Assembly: GCF_001655055.1 (NCBI RefSeq)
Contig: NZ_LXEW01000010.1
Span: 62,001-126,000, forward strand
Length of the DNA: 64,000 bases
Direction: 5' to 3'
Source: Providencia heimbachae ATCC 35613
Lineage (GTDB): Bacteria > Pseudomonadota > Gammaproteobacteria > Enterobacterales > Enterobacteriaceae
Each line of letters starts with the position of its first letter. Position 1 is the first letter of the stretch. Shown here piece by piece: positions 9,865-21,871 of this stretch. The notes under the pieces are model-generated. The model did not search any database. It saw only the letters and a program-made list of their open reading frames with translations, and was not told where the DNA came from. The translations under genes and the position numbers were made by a program.

Positions 9865-10674
9865 TTAATGTAACACGACCGGATAGTTATCTAATGAATA
9901 GATTTGGATCTTAATCATTTCAGAAACCGGATCCTCAGGGCATTGCTCAATAAAATAATTCAAATCGCTCAATGCAACATGATTACAGTCTAAATGCGCT
10001 AAAATCAATCCACGATCACGAATTTCATAAGGGTCTTCAGGATCAAGCGTTAACAATGTTTCACACACTTTTAGCGCTAATTCCATTTTCTTTTCTTCCA
10101 TCAAAGCCGCTTTTAATGTGTCGAAAATTTTTCGAATAATGACACCATTTTCAGCGACTTCAAGCTTATCGTGGAAGAGTTCTGAATACGGGTCGACAGT
10201 GCCTTTTAACCACATACTGAGTGTATGCAATGATAAGGTTTCACCATTAACTGGGTTAATAAACCACTGTGTTCCATCTTTTTTCTCAGCAATAAAGAGT
10301 AATTGCGTTGGGAAAATAGCAGGATCGATATTAATCTCTAATTGTTCGGAGATATAAAGGAAAATTGAACCGAGGGATACGGGTGTTCCCTGTTTAGATG
10401 ACAATACTTTGTCTAGCCACAACATATCAGATAGGAAGTAGATCCCTTCTGCTGCACCAAATGACCATTCGTCATAAAATAGTGTGATAAGTTGTTCAAT
10501 TCTTGAGTCATTATCAGCTTGTGGGTCTATGGCGGCCTTCGCCGCTGAAACTAAGCTATCTAATTGAGCTTGAACTTTCATAAGCGGGAAATCATGGCGG
10601 ATGTTTTGAGAAACCATCATGATGCCTTCACTTAACGGGAGTGTATTAAATTCAATATTCGCTATGGTTTTCAT
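9865..10674 (-). CDS. sirB1: SirB1/YchA family protein (transglutaminase-like fold with TPR-like end)
   Basis: 269 aa, the normal size for YchA/SirB1. An N-terminal all-helical part leads into a transglutaminase-like core (LSDMLWLDKVLSSKQGTPVSLGSIFLYISEQL) and a C-terminal TPR-like pair of helices (KVCETLLTLDPEDPYEIRDRGLILAHL). Function is not firmly known; the gene is almost always linked to prmC and kdsA. Here it follows prmC after only 24 bases. In E. coli sirB2 lies between them; that gene is absent. Confidence 0.9.
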   Translation of the reverse strand: MKTIANIEFNTLPLSEGIMMVSQNIRHDFPLMKVQAQLDSLVSAAKAAIDPQADNDSRIEQLITLFYDEWSFGAAEGIYFLSDMLWLDKVLSSKQGTPVSLGSIFLYISEQLEINIDPAIFPTQLLFIAEKKDGTQWFINPVNGETLSLHTLSMWLKGTVDPYSELFHDKLEVAENGVIIRKIFDTLKAALMEEKKMELALKVCETLLTLDPEDPYEIRDRGLILAHLDCNHVALSDLNYFIEQCPEDPVSEMIKIQIYSLDNYPVVLH

Positions 10675-10698
10675 TACTTTTCCACTGCTTTAACTCAC

Positions 10699-11538
10699 TT
10701 AGCCAGTCCACTGACCAAGGGAAACTCTATCGCGCCCACCGTAATCGAGACAAGTCTCAATATGAGCGTACCCATGTTTTTTCAATAAATCACGAACTGC
10801 TGAGCCTTGTTGCCAGCCGTGTTCAAGAAGTAACCACCCTTGATTTTTAAGATATTTTTTTGACTCAGCCACAATATGCGTTAAGTCAGATAAACCTTGA
10901 TCTTTTGCCACTAATGCGGTTGAAGGTTCAAATCGTACATCACCTTCATGCAAGTGACTATCAAGTTCATCAATATAAGGTGGATTACTCACAATCATAT
11001 CAAATTGTTGGATCGTTAGTGAAGTAAACCAGTCACTTTGCATAAATTGTACGTTTGAAATATTCAAACGTTGTTGATTTTTTTGCGCTAAAGCCACTGC
11101 ATCCATACTAAAATCCACACCAATAACATTACTATTAGGTAATTCAGATGCAAGTGCTAATGCTATAGCCCCTGTTCCCGTCCCTAAGTCAAGTAAACTG
11201 TATTGATGTAAAGGTAATGGTAATCGAGTTAATGCTTGTTCAACTAAGCATTCAGTGTCTGGACGTGGGATAAGTGTTGCTGGCGAAACATAGAGAGGTA
11301 GCGACCAAAACTCGCGCTCACCAGTTAAGTAAGCGATTGGTTCCCCTAGCCCACGGCGTTGTAATAACAGCTCAAGTTGCTGATATTCGCTTGGGCTAAG
11401 TTCGGTCTCACCAAAAGCAAAAACATAGGTTCGGCTACGCCCAGTCACATGTTCCAACAAGATTTCAACATCCCGTTTCGCACTGTCACTGGCAGGCAGT
11501 TTTTTTGCTGCCTGCTTTAGCCATTCACTATATTGCAT
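10699..11538 (-). CDS. prmC: Peptide chain release factor N5-glutamine methyltransferase
   Basis: 279 aa. PrmC methylates the Gln of the GGQ loop of release factors 1 and 2 using S-adenosylmethionine. Seen: helical N-terminal substrate-binding part (1-75), SAM motif LLDLGTGTGAIALALA (115-130) and catalytic NPPY at residues 185-188. Its ATG overlaps the prfA stop (TAATG), giving tight translational coupling with the gene for its own substrate. Confidence 0.96.
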   Translation of the reverse strand: MQYSEWLKQAAKKLPASDSAKRDVEILLEHVTGRSRTYVFAFGETELSPSEYQQLELLLQRRGLGEPIAYLTGEREFWSLPLYVSPATLIPRPDTECLVEQALTRLPLPLHQYSLLDLGTGTGAIALALASELPNSNVIGVDFSMDAVALAQKNQQRLNISNVQFMQSDWFTSLTIQQFDMIVSNPPYIDELDSHLHEGDVRFEPSTALVAKDQGLSDLTHIVAESKKYLKNQGWLLLEHGWQQGSAVRDLLKKHGYAHIETCLDYGGRDRVSLGQWTG

Positions 11539-12620
11539 TAGTCCTGCTCTGATAATGCAGAAAGTTGGTCTGCTTGGTATTCGTTGATGATAGGCTGAAT
11601 TAAAGCGTCTAATTTGCCTTCCATCACTTCATCCAAACGATAAAGTGTTAGGTTAATACGGTGATCGGTGACACGGCCTTGAGGGAAATTATACGTCCGA
11701 ATACGGTCTGAACGATCCCCTGTACCTAGCAGGTTACGACGCTCTGAAGCTTCAGCCTCATGACGTTTAGCCATTTCAGCCTGACGAATACGTGAGCCTA
11801 ACACTGACATCGCTTTGGCTTTATTTTTATGCTGAGAACGTTCGTCTTGGCACTCAACAACAATACCCGTTGGAATATGGGTAATACGGATCGCCGAGTC
11901 AGTGGTGTTAACGTGCTGACCACCTGCTCCCGATGAACGGAATGTATCAATACGTAAATCAGCTGGGCTGATCTCAGGCAATTCGGCCTCTGGTAACTCA
12001 GGTAAAATCGCGATGGTACAAGCTGATGTATGGATACGACCTTGGGATTCGGTTTCTGGCACACGTTGAACACGATGCCCGCCCGATTCAAATTTTAATC
12101 GGCCATAAACATGATTACCTGAAATTTTCGCAATAACTTCTTTGAAGCCACCGTGTTCACCATCACTGGTGCTCATCAGTTCAACACTCCAACGGTTATT
12201 TTCCGCATAGCGACTGTACATGCGGAATAAATCACCCGCAAAAATTGCAGCTTCATCCCCCCCCGCGCCCGCACGAATTTCGACGAAACAGTTATATTCA
12301 TCGTCGGGATCTTTAGGTAGCAATAACAGTTGCAATTCCTGTTCAAGCTCTTCATTGCGCGCTTTGGCATCTTTTAGCTCTTCTTGAGCCATTTCTTTCA
12401 TTTCTGGATCATCTAACAGCATACCCGCTGTTTCAATATCATCCTGTACCGCACGCCATGCTGTAAAGCATTTGGCCACATCAGAAAGTTGTGAATATTC
12501 TTTTGATAAAGCACGAAAACGGTCTTGATCAGCAATCACACCTGCATCAGCAAGGTGCGCTTCAATTTCTTCGTAGCGTTCTTGTAATGCTTCTAGTTTT
12601 GCGACAATAGAAGGCTTCAT
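11538..12620 (-). CDS. prfA: Peptide chain release factor 1
   Basis: 360 aa, full length. RF1 reads UAA and UAG. The codon-recognition tripeptide PxT is P188-E189-T190 within [15 protein letters not shown], and the peptidyl-tRNA hydrolysis loop GAGGQ covers residues 231-235. The helical domain 1 occupies about 1-100. It sits between hemA (31 bases upstream) and prmC (1-base overlap) in the conserved hemA-prfA-prmC order. Confidence 0.97.
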   Translation of the reverse strand: MKPSIVAKLEALQERYEEIEAHLADAGVIADQDRFRALSKEYSQLSDVAKCFTAWRAVQDDIETAGMLLDDPEMKEMAQEELKDAKARNEELEQELQLLLLPKDPDDEYNCFVEIRAGAGGDEAAIFAGDLFRMYSRYAENNRWSVELMSTSDGEHGGFKEVIAKISGNHVYGRLKFESGGHRVQRVPETESQGRIHTSACTIAILPELPEAELPEISPADLRIDTFRSSGAGGQHVNTTDSAIRITHIPTGIVVECQDERSQHKNKAKAMSVLGSRIRQAEMAKRHEAEASERRNLLGTGDRSDRIRTYNFPQGRVTDHRINLTLYRLDEVMEGKLDALIQPIINEYQADQLSALSEQD

Positions 12621-12651
12621 TCGTTATATCAGACCTATGATTGAAAAGTGG

Positions 12652-13914
12652 TTATTGATGGTCCAGCCCTAAGCTGTCCCTAAGTAGATTGAGACGCTCC
12701 ATATCTCCATTCCCTGCTGCTTTTTGCAAAGACTTGGTTGGAGCGTGGATCAGGCGATTAGTTAGTTGCTGCGATAGCTGCGTAATCACTTTCTCAGGAT
12801 TTGCACCTTGGCTTATTGCCAGTAGCGCCTTTTCGGTCATACTCGCCCGAATTGCCTCAGCCTGTTCTCTGTAATCGCGAATTGTAGACACTGCCGCTTG
12901 AGAGCGCAACCAATCCATAAAGTGACTACTTTCTTGCTCAACAATAAATTCAGCTTCTACCGCTGCCGCTTTGCGCTGAGCAAGGTTCTGCTGAATAATA
13001 GACTCAAGGTCATCAACAGTATAGAGATAAACATCTCTTAATTTATTGACGTCTTGTTCGATATCACGAGGTACTGCAATATCAATCAATAACATCGGTT
13101 TATTTCGACGTGCTTTCATCGCACGTTCAACCATCCCTTTACCGATAATTGGCAAAGGGCTAGCCGTAGAGCTAATCACAATGTCCGCTTCTGATAAACG
13201 GTTATCGATATCAGATAATGACACAACTTGTGCATTCACTTCATTCGCTAATAATTCAGCCCGCTCACGAGTACGATTGGCGATCATCATTTTTTGTACG
13301 CCATGCTCTCGTAAATGGCGAGCAACGAGCTCGATAGTTTCACCCGCACCGACGAGTAAAATATTTAAGTGCTTGAGTGATTCAAATATTTGCCTAGCTA
13401 ATGTACAAGCCGCGAATGCAACTGAAACTGCATTTGCACCAATTTCAGTTTCAGTTCGAACCCGTTTAGCGACTGAAAATGATTTTTGAAAAAGACGCTC
13501 TAATTCACTGGATAACGAATGATTTCCTTGCGAAAGCGCAAACGCTTTTTTCACTTGTCCTAATATTTGAGGCTCACCAAGCACTAAAGAATCTAACCCA
13601 CTGGCTACTCGCATCAGGTGACTTACCGCTCTATCATCTTGATGCCAATAGAGACTTGGTTGTATATCTTTCGGCGTTATACCATGAAATTCACACAACC
13701 ACTTAACTAGCTGTTCTTGTGCTTTATCTTGCGATTCTAAGCTCAAATATAGCTCAGTTCTATTACACGTAGACAGCACAACGCCACCGCTTACTTGAGG
13801 CTGTTTAAGCAGTTCCTCAAGTGCATGGTCAATTTTTTCTGGCCCAAAAGTTACCCGCTCACGCAGAGCAACAGGGGCTGTTTTATGGTTAATGCCTAGT
13901 GCTAATAAGGTCAT
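12652..13914 (-). CDS. hemA: Glutamyl-tRNA reductase
   Basis: 420 aa. First committed enzyme of the C5 haem pathway, reducing glutamyl-tRNA to glutamate-1-semialdehyde with NADPH. The catalytic Cys50 is in [10 protein letters not shown]; the [11 protein letters not shown] block, the nucleotide motif [16 protein letters not shown] (about 183-198) and the C-terminal dimerisation helices (from about 320) are all present. First gene of the leftward operon, divergent from lolB, as in E. coli. In E. coli the N-terminal region makes it a target of Lon/ClpAP turnover; the [15 protein letters not shown] start is retained. Confidence 0.96.
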   Translation of the reverse strand: MTLLALGINHKTAPVALRERVTFGPEKIDHALEELLKQPQVSGGVVLSTCNRTELYLSLESQDKAQEQLVKWLCEFHGITPKDIQPSLYWHQDDRAVSHLMRVASGLDSLVLGEPQILGQVKKAFALSQGNHSLSSELERLFQKSFSVAKRVRTETEIGANAVSVAFAACTLARQIFESLKHLNILLVGAGETIELVARHLREHGVQKMMIANRTRERAELLANEVNAQVVSLSDIDNRLSEADIVISSTASPLPIIGKGMVERAMKARRNKPMLLIDIAVPRDIEQDVNKLRDVYLYTVDDLESIIQQNLAQRKAAAVEAEFIVEQESSHFMDWLRSQAAVSTIRDYREQAEAIRASMTEKALLAISQGANPEKVITQLSQQLTNRLIHAPTKSLQKAAGNGDMERLNLLRDSLGLDHQ

Positions 13915-14539
13915 TGCGCTACGACTTGCTCACATTGCTAATTATTTATCAACCACGTTTCGTGTATAACAAATAGACGCGATTGTTGTTTATATACTTA
14001 TATTGTAGATGATCCGTGCCCCTCTTTCTACGGGTAGCCAACAGCTATCATCCAGAAAGATGACCAACACCAAAAAATAAATGAAAAAAATTGCCATTTA
14101 GACCGTTTTTCAGTGTTAAATAGGACACAAAATGTATTTTTTGTTAATTCATATACCGAAAATTATTCAAGACAGGGTTCAGATAACCAGAAAGATAACC
14201 CGCCATTCATGATTTACTTGATATATCATGGGTATATCAACTAATTATTAATTACATCACTATTCATTACAATAAGATGCATTAAGGATGCAATTATTTC
14301 GCACACAAAGCAAATGGTCAATATTCAATAATGCAGATGAATAATACCAATCTGATTGATAAACTAATCGAGTTAGCGCACTATTTATCATTAATTACCG
14401 CACAAAAATATATTTCTAGCCGTGATTAAACGTTAAACTGAAGTGAATAGTGGCACACTTAATCCAGTAAATAACGCAGTTTTTAATGATTATTTGCATT
14501 AGTTCGGCGTTTTCACTGAATCCTATTTTGAGACTTGAT
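13915..14539. other. hemA-lolB intergenic region with a short ERIC-like fragment
   Basis: 625 bases carrying the divergent promoters of hemA and lolB. Bases about 14151-14236 have ERIC-like ends (TATACCGAAAATTATTCAAG and ATATATCATGGGTATATC) around an 85-base core and look like a shortened, degenerate repeat. No gene of convincing length or ribosome binding site is visible. I could not single out a strong sigma-70 promoter by eye. Confidence 0.5.
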
Positions 14540-15196
14540 ATGCAACTTTTCCCAACTTTATCATTCAGTCGTCCTCTCAGTGGCTTTTTGCGTTTGCTAC
14601 CACTTTCATGTGTGTTTTTAACCGCTTGCGTAACGACTTCGCAAACAACGACTAAAGGCACTGCGTCTGCATCTGACCCGCAATGGAAAACCCACCAGCA
14701 AGAACTCTCTGGGTTACGTGATTATCAAACTCGGGGCTCTTTCGTATATGATGGCGGGCAGACTAAAACCTATGCAAAATTTTTCTGGCAACAATATACC
14801 CCCGAAAAATATCGTCTTTTACTGACCAACCCACTTGGTAGCCGCGAACTGGAATTGACTGTTGAGCCTGATTTAGCAAAATTAACCACTAAAGATGGCC
14901 AGACTCACATGAGTGATGTGCCAAATGAATTAATTTATCAGCTGACTGGAATGGAAATTCCATTAGATGACCTAACGGCTTGGCTAACCGGTTCCCCAGG
15001 ACGCGCCACAGATTTCACGCTAGATGAAAACCATTTATTGAAAACGGTCACTTTTGAACAAAATGGTGAAACATGGAAATTAAACTATATTTCTTATGAC
15101 ACTAAAACCTCACCAATGCTACCTAATCACTTAGAATTACGCCAAGGCGACCGTCTGATCAAATTAAAAATGGATAGCTGGACACTGAAACAATGA
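14540..15196 (+). CDS. lolB: Outer-membrane lipoprotein LolB
   Basis: 218 aa. LolB receives lipoproteins from LolA and inserts them into the outer membrane. The start at 14540 gives a proper signal peptide ([15 protein letters not shown]) with lipobox LTAC, lipid-attached Cys30. The in-frame extension to 14486 would bury this and lacks a better ribosome site. Family blocks [38 protein letters not shown] and LIKLKMDSW match E. coli LolB. The stop overlaps the ispE start (ATGA). Confidence 0.95.
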   Translation: MQLFPTLSFSRPLSGFLRLLPLSCVFLTACVTTSQTTTKGTASASDPQWKTHQQELSGLRDYQTRGSFVYDGGQTKTYAKFFWQQYTPEKYRLLLTNPLGSRELELTVEPDLAKLTTKDGQTHMSDVPNELIYQLTGMEIPLDDLTAWLTGSPGRATDFTLDENHLLKTVTFEQNGETWKLNYISYDTKTSPMLPNHLELRQGDRLIKLKMDSWTLKQ

Positions 15197-16068
15197 CTTT
15201 GACTTGGCCCTCTCCCGCGAAATTAAATCTTTTTCTGTATATTACGGGGCAACGACCTGACGGTTATCATGAATTACAAACCTTGTTTCAGTTTTTAGAT
15301 TATGGCGATGAAATCACCATCACCACCCGCCAAGATAATCAGCTCAATTTGTTAACTGAGATGACAGGCGTTGAACCTGAAAAAAATCTCATTTTGCGAG
15401 CCGCCAAATTATTACAAAACTATTGCCGGCACACGCTGCGCTATGAAGGTAATCTAGGGGCGGATATCAGTATCCAAAAAATTCTCCCTATGGGCGGTGG
15501 GATTGGCGGAGGTTCTTCCAATGCAGCAACAACCCTTGTTGCGCTAAATGAACACTGGGGTACTCAGGTTTCAGATGACGTGTTAGCAGAATTAGGAAAA
15601 GTACTGGGTGCCGATGTACCCGTGTTTGTTCGAGGTCATGCTGCATTTGCTGAAGGAATTGGCGAAATTTTAACCCCTGCATCGCCAAAAGAGATTTGGT
15701 ATTTAGTTGCACACTCCGGAATTGAAATTTCAACCCCGACAATCTTCACAGATCCACAATTAAATCGAAATTCTCCAAAACGCTCTTTAGCCGCATTATT
15801 ACTGGCTCCGTACGCTAATGACTGCGAAACAATTGCAAGAAAACGTTTTCGTGAGGTTGAACAGCTTGTTTCTTGGCTGTTACAATACGCTCCGTCTCGC
15901 CTAACAGGAACAGGCGCATGTGTTTTTTCTGAATTTGAAACACAAGCGGATGCCCTTAAGGTGTTAAATAAAGCCCCATCGTGGGTGCAAGGGTTCATCG
16001 CCCAAGGGGTCAATGAGTCCCCATTGCACAAATTCCGCGCTGGGATAACCCGTGTATTGCACCAATGA
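15193..16068 (+). CDS. ispE: 4-diphosphocytidyl-2-C-methyl-D-erythritol kinase
   Basis: 291 aa GHMP-family kinase of the MEP isoprenoid pathway. It begins [27 protein letters not shown], the usual IspE N-terminus. The ATP-binding glycine loop [17 protein letters not shown] lies near residues 97-113 and the third motif is [14 protein letters not shown]. Four-base overlap with lolB and 69 bases to prs, the standard lolB-ispE-prs order. Confidence 0.96.
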   Translation: MTLTWPSPAKLNLFLYITGQRPDGYHELQTLFQFLDYGDEITITTRQDNQLNLLTEMTGVEPEKNLILRAAKLLQNYCRHTLRYEGNLGADISIQKILPMGGGIGGGSSNAATTLVALNEHWGTQVSDDVLAELGKVLGADVPVFVRGHAAFAEGIGEILTPASPKEIWYLVAHSGIEISTPTIFTDPQLNRNSPKRSLAALLLAPYANDCETIARKRFREVEQLVSWLLQYAPSRLTGTGACVFSEFETQADALKVLNKAPSWVQGFIAQGVNESPLHKFRAGITRVLHQ

Positions 16069-17085
<1,017 letters not shown>

Positions 17086-17161
17086 TATCGAATGCGGGAT
17101 CGCTCGTATCCCGTATTTTCTGTTTGCTTCATGCACGACGAAATGTCATAGCAGATGTAGC

Positions 17162-17192
17162 GCCCCTACCGTTGATATCCAACGGTAGGGGC
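17162..17192 (+). terminator. Intrinsic terminator after prs
   Basis: A perfect 13-bp stem (GCCCCTACCGTTG with CAACGGTAGGGGC) with a 5-base loop is followed by TTTATATTT, 76 bases past the prs stop. Confidence 0.9.
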
Positions 17193-17418
17193 TTTATATT
17201 TATGGCGATTAAAAGATAACCAAATTTAATACTCATCCACCGTTCAAAAACAATTCGCTTCCCTATTAATCGGCATATACCGAAATTAATTTATATTTTA
17301 CGGCCAAGGGAAACAGTCAGAGTCAATGGGAAGGCACAGCGAATAGCGGGAGATTAATAATCGTATAATAGAACGATTATCAAATTAATTGATGCGAAAA
17401 ATAGTTTATATATAAAAC

Positions 17419-17496
17419 ATAAGAGTGAACTCGTTTCTACGAATTTCACTCTTATCAACACTCATAATAAAACTTATTAATTATAATAAGTTTTAT
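17419..17496 (-). terminator. Two stem-loops at the 3' end of ychH
   Basis: Stem-loop 1 (17419-17455) pairs ATAAGAGTGAA with TTTCACTCTTAT around an inner TCG/CGA pair. Stem-loop 2 (17467-17496) is a perfect 13-bp AT-rich stem, ATAAAACTTATTA with TAATAAGTTTTAT, overlapping the ychH stop codon. Together they probably end leftward ychH transcription. The 226 bases between the prs terminator and these hairpins show no gene. Confidence 0.55.
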
Positions 17497-17765
17497 GGGT
17501 AACGGTGGTTATCATTACGTGAATGATAATGATGTTTTAGAAGCCAATAACGGTCTGCCACTTTTTCTCGTCCACCGACTCTTGCACCAACCAGCCAAAC
17601 GAGTGCACCGATAAAAATGCCAAATAGTGAACCATTAGTGACTAGTTCAGAGAGGCCAAAGTTAACAACATGGGAAAATAAGTTAATTCCAATGCTGCCA
17701 ATCATCAACACAAGTCCCAATCCCATTAATACATTACCAACTAGATGAGCGAATTTACGTTTCAT
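17493..17765 (-). CDS. ychH: YchH family small stress-induced membrane protein
   Basis: 90 aa, beginning MKRKFAHLVGNVLMGLGLV, colinear with E. coli YchH. Two transmembrane segments (about residues 10-30 and 44-62) are followed by GARVGGREKVADRYWLLKHH and a polar, His/Asn-rich tail. The ATG at 17765 has the strong SD GGAGGG 4 bases upstream; the longer in-frame reading uses a TTG inside that SD. In E. coli it is CRP-dependent and induced by stress; no clear CRP palindrome was found here. Opposite in direction to prs and pth, as in E. coli. Confidence 0.9.
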   Translation of the reverse strand: MKRKFAHLVGNVLMGLGLVLMIGSIGINLFSHVVNFGLSELVTNGSLFGIFIGALVWLVGARVGGREKVADRYWLLKHHYHSRNDNHRYP

Positions 17766-18065
17766 AACTCCCTCCAATATCAGGTAAACTGATAAGCAAG
17801 CAACTGTAAAAAACTTCGGTAAAACTTTGTATTTATGTCACTATAATAGTGCATTAAGTAAAATTTTTTGCGATGGCTATCACAAGAGAGGAAGTTTGAC
17901 GGTAAATCTACTCAAAAAGTGCTTTTCATCAAATTATATAAAATCCGAATAATTCTAATGATAACTATAACGTGTGAAATTTTATAAATGACAATTTTGT
18001 ACATCCCTACGTACTCAAGGTAAACTAGTGCATTATTTTCATAAACTGACAGTGAAATCGTAGCC

Positions 18066-18656
18066 GTGAGCAAAATTAAATTAATTGTTGGCCTTGCAAA
18101 TCCAGGTGCTGAATATGCACAAACTCGACATAATGCAGGGGCATGGTATGTCGACTTACTGGCAGACCGCCATAATCAACCATTAAAAGAAGAACCTAAA
18201 TTTTTTGGTTATACCGCTCGCATTAATATCAGCGGTAATGATGTTCGCCTACTCGTACCAACCACTTTTATGAATTTAAGTGGTAAATCAGTTGCAGCGG
18301 TGGCTAATTTTTATCGTATCAATCCAGATGAAATATTAGTTGCGCACGATGAGCTTGATCTCGCGCCTGGCGTGGCAAAAATGAAATTAGGCGGCAGTAA
18401 TGGCGGCCATAATGGTCTGAAAGATATTCAAAGCAAATTTGCTAATAACCCTAACTTTTACCGCTTACGTATTGGCATTGGTCATCCAGGGGATAAAAAC
18501 AAAGTTGTTGGCTTTGTTTTAGGCAAACCCGCTATGTCTGAACAAAAGCTCATTGATGAAGCTATTGACGAGGCATTACGCTGCACAGACATCCTGTTAG
18601 TCGATGGCATGGAGAAAGCAATAAACCGCTTACACAGTTTTAAAGCCACGGTTTAA
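18066..18656 (+). CDS. pth: Peptidyl-tRNA hydrolase
   Basis: 196 aa, GTG start. It recycles tRNA by cleaving peptidyl-tRNA. Seen: [23 protein letters not shown] with catalytic His22 (His20 in E. coli), [13 protein letters not shown] (Asn of the active site), [14 protein letters not shown] and the substrate loop [12 protein letters not shown]. Followed by ychF 102 bases later, the normal enterobacterial pair. Confidence 0.96.
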   Translation: MSKIKLIVGLANPGAEYAQTRHNAGAWYVDLLADRHNQPLKEEPKFFGYTARINISGNDVRLLVPTTFMNLSGKSVAAVANFYRINPDEILVAHDELDLAPGVAKMKLGGSNGGHNGLKDIQSKFANNPNFYRLRIGIGHPGDKNKVVGFVLGKPAMSEQKLIDEAIDEALRCTDILLVDGMEKAINRLHSFKATV

Positions 18657-18758
18657 GACTTCATTTCATCAAAACCAACTTTTTATGTATAATCAGCGGC
18701 AATTTTCTAACATCAGGCGCAGCATTTGTCTGCACCTTGCTATTAAGGATCGAGACAT

Positions 18759-19850
18759 ATGGGTTTTAAATGCGGTATCGTTGGTCTGCCTAACGTGGGT
18801 AAATCCACACTTTTTAATGCATTGACCAAAGCCGGCATCGAAGCAGCCAACTTCCCTTTTTGTACCATTGAACCAAACACGGGTGTTGTGCCAATGCCAG
18901 ACTCGCGTCTTGATCAATTGGCTGAAATTGTGAAGCCACAGCGTATTTTGCCAACCACAATGGAATTCGTGGATATCGCCGGTTTAGTTAAAGGCGCATC
19001 CAAAGGTGAAGGCCTCGGTAACCAATTTTTAACGAATATTCGTGAAACTGAAGCCATTGGCCATGTTGTGCGTTGTTTTGAAGATGACAACATCATTCAC
19101 GTTGCTGGCCAAGTTGACCCAGAAGCAGATATTGAAATTATCAATACCGAACTGGCTTTATCAGACTTAGAAGCTTGCGAGCGCGCCATTCATCGCGTAC
19201 AAAAACGCGCTAAAGGTGGCGATAAAGACGCAAAAGCAGAATTAGAAGCGCTGGAAAAATGCCTACCGCATTTAGAACAAGCCGGTATGCTTCGCTCACT
19301 GGATTTAACGGATGAAGATAAAGAGGCAATCCGCTATTTAAGCTTCTTAACTCTGAAACCAACCATGTATATTGCTAACGTCAGTGAAGATGGCTTCGAA
19401 AATAACCCTTATTTAGATAAGGTTCATGAAATAGCTAAAGCGGAAGGTTCTGTCGTTGTTCCTGTATGCGCAGCAATTGAATCTGATATTGCTGAGCTTG
19501 ACGACGCCGATCGTGAGGAATTTATGGCAGATTTAGGTATCGAAGAACCGGGTTTAAACCGCGTTATTCGTGCTGGTTATGAATTACTCAATTTACAAAC
19601 TTACTTTACCGCTGGCGTAAAAGAAGTACGTGCTTGGACTATCCCTGTCGGTGCAACCGCGCCACAAGCAGCAGGTAAAATCCATACTGATTTCGAAAAA
19701 GGCTTTATTCGTGCCCAAACAATCGCATTTGATGATTTTATTAAATACCGCGGTGAACAAGGTGCAAAAGAAGCCGGTAAAATGCGCGCAGAAGGTAAAG
19801 AATATATCGTTAAAGATGGTGATGTACTGAATTTCTTGTTTAATGTGTAA
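18759..19850 (+). CDS. ychF: Redox-responsive ATPase YchF (Obg/OLA1 family)
   Basis: 363 aa, same length as E. coli. P-loop [14 protein letters not shown] at residues 8-21, Walker B-like [24 protein letters not shown] in place of the canonical NKxD (the reason this family binds ATP as well as GTP), and a C-terminal TGS domain (from about 278, [12 protein letters not shown] ... [11 protein letters not shown]). It associates with ribosomes and dampens the oxidative stress response. SD AAGGAT precedes the ATG. Confidence 0.97.
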   Translation: MGFKCGIVGLPNVGKSTLFNALTKAGIEAANFPFCTIEPNTGVVPMPDSRLDQLAEIVKPQRILPTTMEFVDIAGLVKGASKGEGLGNQFLTNIRETEAIGHVVRCFEDDNIIHVAGQVDPEADIEIINTELALSDLEACERAIHRVQKRAKGGDKDAKAELEALEKCLPHLEQAGMLRSLDLTDEDKEAIRYLSFLTLKPTMYIANVSEDGFENNPYLDKVHEIAKAEGSVVVPVCAAIESDIAELDDADREEFMADLGIEEPGLNRVIRAGYELLNLQTYFTAGVKEVRAWTIPVGATAPQAAGKIHTDFEKGFIRAQTIAFDDFIKYRGEQGAKEAGKMRAEGKEYIVKDGDVLNFLFNV

Positions 19851-19943
19851 GCCTATATTAAATCCTATACATTAATCGCAATATAAAATATAAAAATCCA
19901 CGTCGTTATTTTTAGCCGCGTGGATTTAATATTTTGCAGCAGC

Positions 19944-20861
19944 TTAGCGAAATTCTATTTTTTGTTGATACTCGCTCCCTTCCCCAAATTGTTTTTGTAA
20001 AAATTCAACAAATATGGCAACTTTTCTGGGTAAATATTGTTTTTCAGGATAAACCGCATAAATACTATGATCGGGTAATTCATAATCAGTGAGTAGCGGG
20101 ATTAATTGATTATCAACATCTTCGATTGACGTAATAAAATGAGGTAATAACGCGATTCCGATCCCACCAATTACTGCTTGAACTAATGCTTGGCTGTTAT
20201 TCACTCTTAAATTACCTTTAGGAATATGGCTAAATTTCTTACCTTTATGATAAAAAACCCATTCTTGTCCGGCTTGATAAAATGAATAAGAGAGGCAGTT
20301 ATGGTTTTTAAGTTCTGAGGCCTTTTTCGGTTTTTCATATTGCGCTAAATAATTTTTAGCCGCATATAAGCCACTATGACACGGGGATAAGCGCCGGGCG
20401 ACTAATGAGGAATCTGGGAGCTCACCAATACGTACAGCAATGTCATAACCTTCACCGATTAAGTCCGTCACTTTATCATCAAAAAATAGCTCAACCTCTA
20501 AATCAGGATATTGCTGCATAAATACTGGGATCATTCTAGATAAATGCAGTATACCAAAAGACATTGGTGCGCAAACTCTGATAATGCCGGTGGCTTTATC
20601 ACTATATTTAGACACTGCGTCACCAGCCATTACCGCTAATTGATAAGATTGACGAATATAATCAATATAAATCCCCCCCACTTCCGTCAAGCTAATACTG
20701 CGCGTTGTACGATAGAAAAGTTTGACTCCGAGTGTATCTTCGACTCCTTGTATTGCTTTGCTAACAGCTGATTTAGTGATGTTGAGTGATTTCGCCGCTT
20801 TAGTCACACTAAGGCTATCAGCAACAGCTATTAATACAGGAAACACATTCATCTCAGTCAT
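19944..20861 (-). CDS. LysR-family transcriptional regulator
   Basis: 305 aa from the ATG at 20861, which has AGGTG 5 bases upstream; a slightly longer in-frame start exists at 20873. The N-terminal winged HTH (SVTKAAKSLNITKSAVSKAIQ) and the DSSLVARRL and GIGIALLPH blocks place it in the DsdC/AaeR/YafC-type LysR group with CrgA-like effector domain. It is transcribed divergently from the first of two small DMT-type genes, with about 107 bases between start codons, so control of that pair is likely. The effector is unknown. Confidence 0.9.
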   Translation of the reverse strand: MTEMNVFPVLIAVADSLSVTKAAKSLNITKSAVSKAIQGVEDTLGVKLFYRTTRSISLTEVGGIYIDYIRQSYQLAVMAGDAVSKYSDKATGIIRVCAPMSFGILHLSRMIPVFMQQYPDLEVELFFDDKVTDLIGEGYDIAVRIGELPDSSLVARRLSPCHSGLYAAKNYLAQYEKPKKASELKNHNCLSYSFYQAGQEWVFYHKGKKFSHIPKGNLRVNNSQALVQAVIGGIGIALLPHFITSIEDVDNQLIPLLTDYELPDHSIYAVYPEKQYLPRKVAIFVEFLQKQFGEGSEYQQKIEFR

Positions 20862-20968
20862 GTTGCACCTCATTGTTTACCATTAGTAAACAGTGTGTTT
20901 TCTTGAAAGCAAAGAAAAAAAAGCATACCTTAGCTACACTAAAATGCAACTTAAATCCCCATACCATC

Positions 20969-21424
20969 ATGAATAATAAATATATTTTATCTCTACTCGC
21001 GCTTTTTTCAGGAGGATTGCTCTCCTTGATGATTATGAGCAATAGCTATCTCGCAAGCTTTACCACCCCCCTTGCCGCTTCTTGGATCACTCATGCTGTG
21101 GGCGCTGTTTTCTCATTTATTATTTTTTGCTTATATCAATTTAAAAAACAGCCCTTCCTCACGAATAAAAAGAAAACCAATTTAATTTGGTATTTAGGTG
21201 GCATTCCTGGTGCATTTACCGTTTTACTCGCTGCAATAACGGTTAATAGTCCACTAGCACTATCTGGCAGTATTATTCTGATGATCACAGGGCAAATTCT
21301 ATTTAGTTTACTTGTGGATATTATGGGCTGGTTTGGGGTTATTAAACGCACGATTACACCAAGTGATATATTAATGTGTGTGTTGCTCATCAGCGGCAGT
21401 ACACTATTGATTATAGGGAAATAA
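20969..21424 (+). CDS. Small DMT-superfamily membrane protein (DUF606/YdcZ type), first of a pair
   Basis: 151 aa from ATG 20969, the first start that gives a clean membrane protein (MNNKYILSLLALFSGG). The frame is open further upstream but that part is Lys-rich and unlikely to be translated. About five hydrophobic helices; conserved YdcZ-family features are the opening LSLLALFSGGLLSLMIMSN, the WYLGGIPGAFTVL block and the SGSIILMITGQILFSLLVD block. Such half-size proteins often occur as two adjacent genes that form a heteromeric transporter. The next gene (5 bases later) is the second half. Confidence 0.82.
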   Translation: MNNKYILSLLALFSGGLLSLMIMSNSYLASFTTPLAASWITHAVGAVFSFIIFCLYQFKKQPFLTNKKKTNLIWYLGGIPGAFTVLLAAITVNSPLALSGSIILMITGQILFSLLVDIMGWFGVIKRTITPSDILMCVLLISGSTLLIIGK

Positions 21425-21429
21425 TTAAA

Positions 21430-21861
21430 ATGACACTTTATATTCTCATTGCGCTATTTAATGGTATCTGTATTGTCACTAGCCGAACTTTAAATGGCCA
21501 GCTAGCACAACAACGCAACGCTTTTTATAGCGCAATGATTAATCATATTGTTGGCTTTGCATTTTTAACGCTTTTCGTCATTGCCTATAAAGACTATCAA
21601 TCCATCAATTTAATCAATATTCCATTAATTTCATTCGTAGGCGGCATTATTGGAGCATTTTTTGTCGTCATCAATAGCTATGTTTTGCCACTTTTAGGCG
21701 TCATGCTAACTTCGGTCTTAGCCATATGTGGGCAAATGATTTCAAGCCTCTTGATTGATATAATTAATGAAGTACAGACAACGCATTTACTTTTACAACT
21801 GATGGGGGTCGGACTAATTATTGGCGGCGTTCTTATTAACTTCAGGAAGAAAACAAAATAA
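21430..21861 (+). CDS. Small DMT-superfamily membrane protein (DUF606/YdcZ type), second of a pair
   Basis: 143 aa from ATG 21430, the start that follows the first gene by 5 bases. It repeats the layout of its neighbour: an N-terminal helix ending in SRTLNGQLAQ, FVGGIIGAFFVVINSYVLPLLG matching the GGIPGAF block, LAICGQMISSLLIDI matching the GQILFSLLVDI block, and a last helix before FRKKTK. It probably pairs with the upstream product. The substrate is unknown. A bidirectional terminator follows. Confidence 0.8.
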   Translation: MTLYILIALFNGICIVTSRTLNGQLAQQRNAFYSAMINHIVGFAFLTLFVIAYKDYQSINLINIPLISFVGGIIGAFFVVINSYVLPLLGVMLTSVLAICGQMISSLLIDIINEVQTTHLLLQLMGVGLIIGGVLINFRKKTK

Positions 21862-21871
21862 TTGTATGATA

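Noticed and set aside
13046-13489. Plus-strand ORF of 147 codons inside hemA
   Set aside because: Antisense shadow of a conserved gene, Ser/Arg-rich, no ribosome site.
17271-17300. Possible ERIC end near CATATACCGAAATTAATTT
   Set aside because: Only a few bases match and no matching right end follows.
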